DNA of 64,000 nucleotides, from the NCBI RefSeq assembly GCF_017833035.1, contig NZ_JAFIBM010000001.1:2997762-3061761 (forward strand), written 5' to 3'. Positions 63,564 through 64,000 of this stretch are shown piece after piece (the stretch's first letter is position 1; each line of letters starts with the position of its first letter). Made by a program: the position numbers and the translations under genes. This stretch comes from Frigoribacterium sp. PvP032. Lineage in GTDB: Bacteria; Actinomycetota; Actinomycetes; Actinomycetales; Microbacteriaceae. The notes under the pieces were generated by a model. The model was not told where the DNA came from. It worked only from the letters and a program-made list of their open reading frames with translations, and did no database searches.

Positions 63564-64000
63564 ATGGCGTCCATCGCCATCCGCCCGACGACCCTGGCCG
63601 ACGGGCGCGAGCTCATCTACTTCGACGACGCGGACACGACCCTCGGCGCCGAGCGCCGCGCCGATGCCCGCGTGCTCGACCCGCGCCCCGAGACCGCCTC
63701 GATGCGGCAAGATCCGCTCACCGGCGAGTGGGTCTCGATCGCCGCCTCCCGTCAGAACCGCGTGTTCCTGCCGCCGGCCGAGCTCGATCCCCTGGCCCCC
63801 GCCTCCTCGACGAACCCCTCCGAGATCCCCGACCTGTACGACGTGGCCGTCTTCGAGAACCGCTCCCCGTCGTTCGGCCCGACCCTCGACGGGCCCGACG
63901 CCCCCGCGGGCCTCGCCGACCTGGCCGAGGTCGGCCTCGGGCGCACCCGCCGCAGCGTCGGCCGATGCGAGGTCGTCTGCTTCAGCCCCGAGACCCACGG
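63564..64000 (+). CDS. galT: Galactose-1-phosphate uridylyltransferase, N-terminal part
   Basis: The first 145 residues; the gene runs off the window. The GalT pattern MRQDPLTGEWVSIAASRQNR is visible, followed by an insert and RCEVVCFSPETHG (the conserved CEVICF-type motif just before the H of the zinc site). ATG at 63564 has AGGAGG 5 nt upstream. It should convert galactose-1-phosphate and UDP-glucose in the Leloir pathway. Confidence 0.9.
   Translation, partial: MASIAIRPTTLADGRELIYFDDADTTLGAERRADARVLDPRPETASMRQDPLTGEWVSIAASRQNRVFLPPAELDPLAPASSTNPSEIPDLYDVAVFENRSPSFGPTLDGPDAPAGLADLAEVGLGRTRRSVGRCEVVCFSPETH

Overview
The window is about 64 kb of very GC-rich chromosomal DNA from an actinobacterium. 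It most resembles a member of the Microbacteriaceae. The evidence is mycothiol synthase (mshD) next to an orphan GlnR-type regulator, a SenX3/RegX3/PhoU phosphate module, CarD, an MsiK-type shared sugar ATPase, a fused IspDF enzyme, a sigK/rskA pair, and many genes whose start codon lies 6-7 nt after a TANNNT -10 box (leaderless transcripts). The genus cannot be fixed from this sequence. There is no transposase, integrase, phage gene or CRISPR array, so this reads as core chromosome with dispersed short repeats.

Layout. 0-4.3 kb: the end of oleA, an oleBC fusion and oleD, a head-to-head long-chain olefin pathway. 4.5-8.0 kb: putA (proline catabolism). 8.2-12.2 kb: a DrrAB-type ABC exporter, then a TetR regulator divergent from an MFS exporter. 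12.2-18.9 kb: small stress and unknown proteins, an SDR, an SRPBCC protein, a divergent pair made of a LysR-type effector domain without its HTH and a DUF5997 protein, a zinc metallopeptidase and an MDR oxidoreductase. 19-22 kb: PfkB sugar kinase, ROK protein, zinc alcohol dehydrogenase. 22.3-28.6 kb: DHA2 drug exporter with its MarR regulator, AI-2E family transporter, glycosyltransferase, phosphoesterase, DsbA-like thioredoxin. 28.9-31.5 kb: MsiK ATPase and a DUF4032 protein. 31.6-36.0 kb: carD-ispDF-cysS-rlmB operon. 36.1-41.9 kb: lipoprotein, regX3/senX3 divergent from phoU, a P-loop kinase, gpmA, a methyltransferase. 41.9-48.6 kb: FUSC protein, ygfZ, a nitrobindin-like protein, small membrane proteins, glnR-mshD and unknown membrane proteins. 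48.6-50.2 kb: TetR divergent from an EamA transporter. 50.4-57.9 kb: ppk-mutT1 and pstSCAB. 58-60.8 kb: sigK-rskA and an unknown protein. 60.9-64 kb: tRNA-Lys(UUU), aldose epimerase, DeoR regulator and the start of galT.

The clearest functional theme is phosphate: senX3-regX3, phoU, ppk-mutT1 and pstSCAB all lie here, and 11-bp-period direct repeats resembling actinobacterial PHO boxes sit in front of phoU, ppk and pstS. The clearest regulatory theme is divergent or self-regulated exporters with visible operators. The most unusual signal lies outside the genes: a 9-mer (GCGCCTCCT or its complement) that I counted about 39 times, often paired into terminator-like hairpins; two other palindrome families; and several tandem repeats in intergenic regions, one of which runs across the stop codons of two convergent genes.
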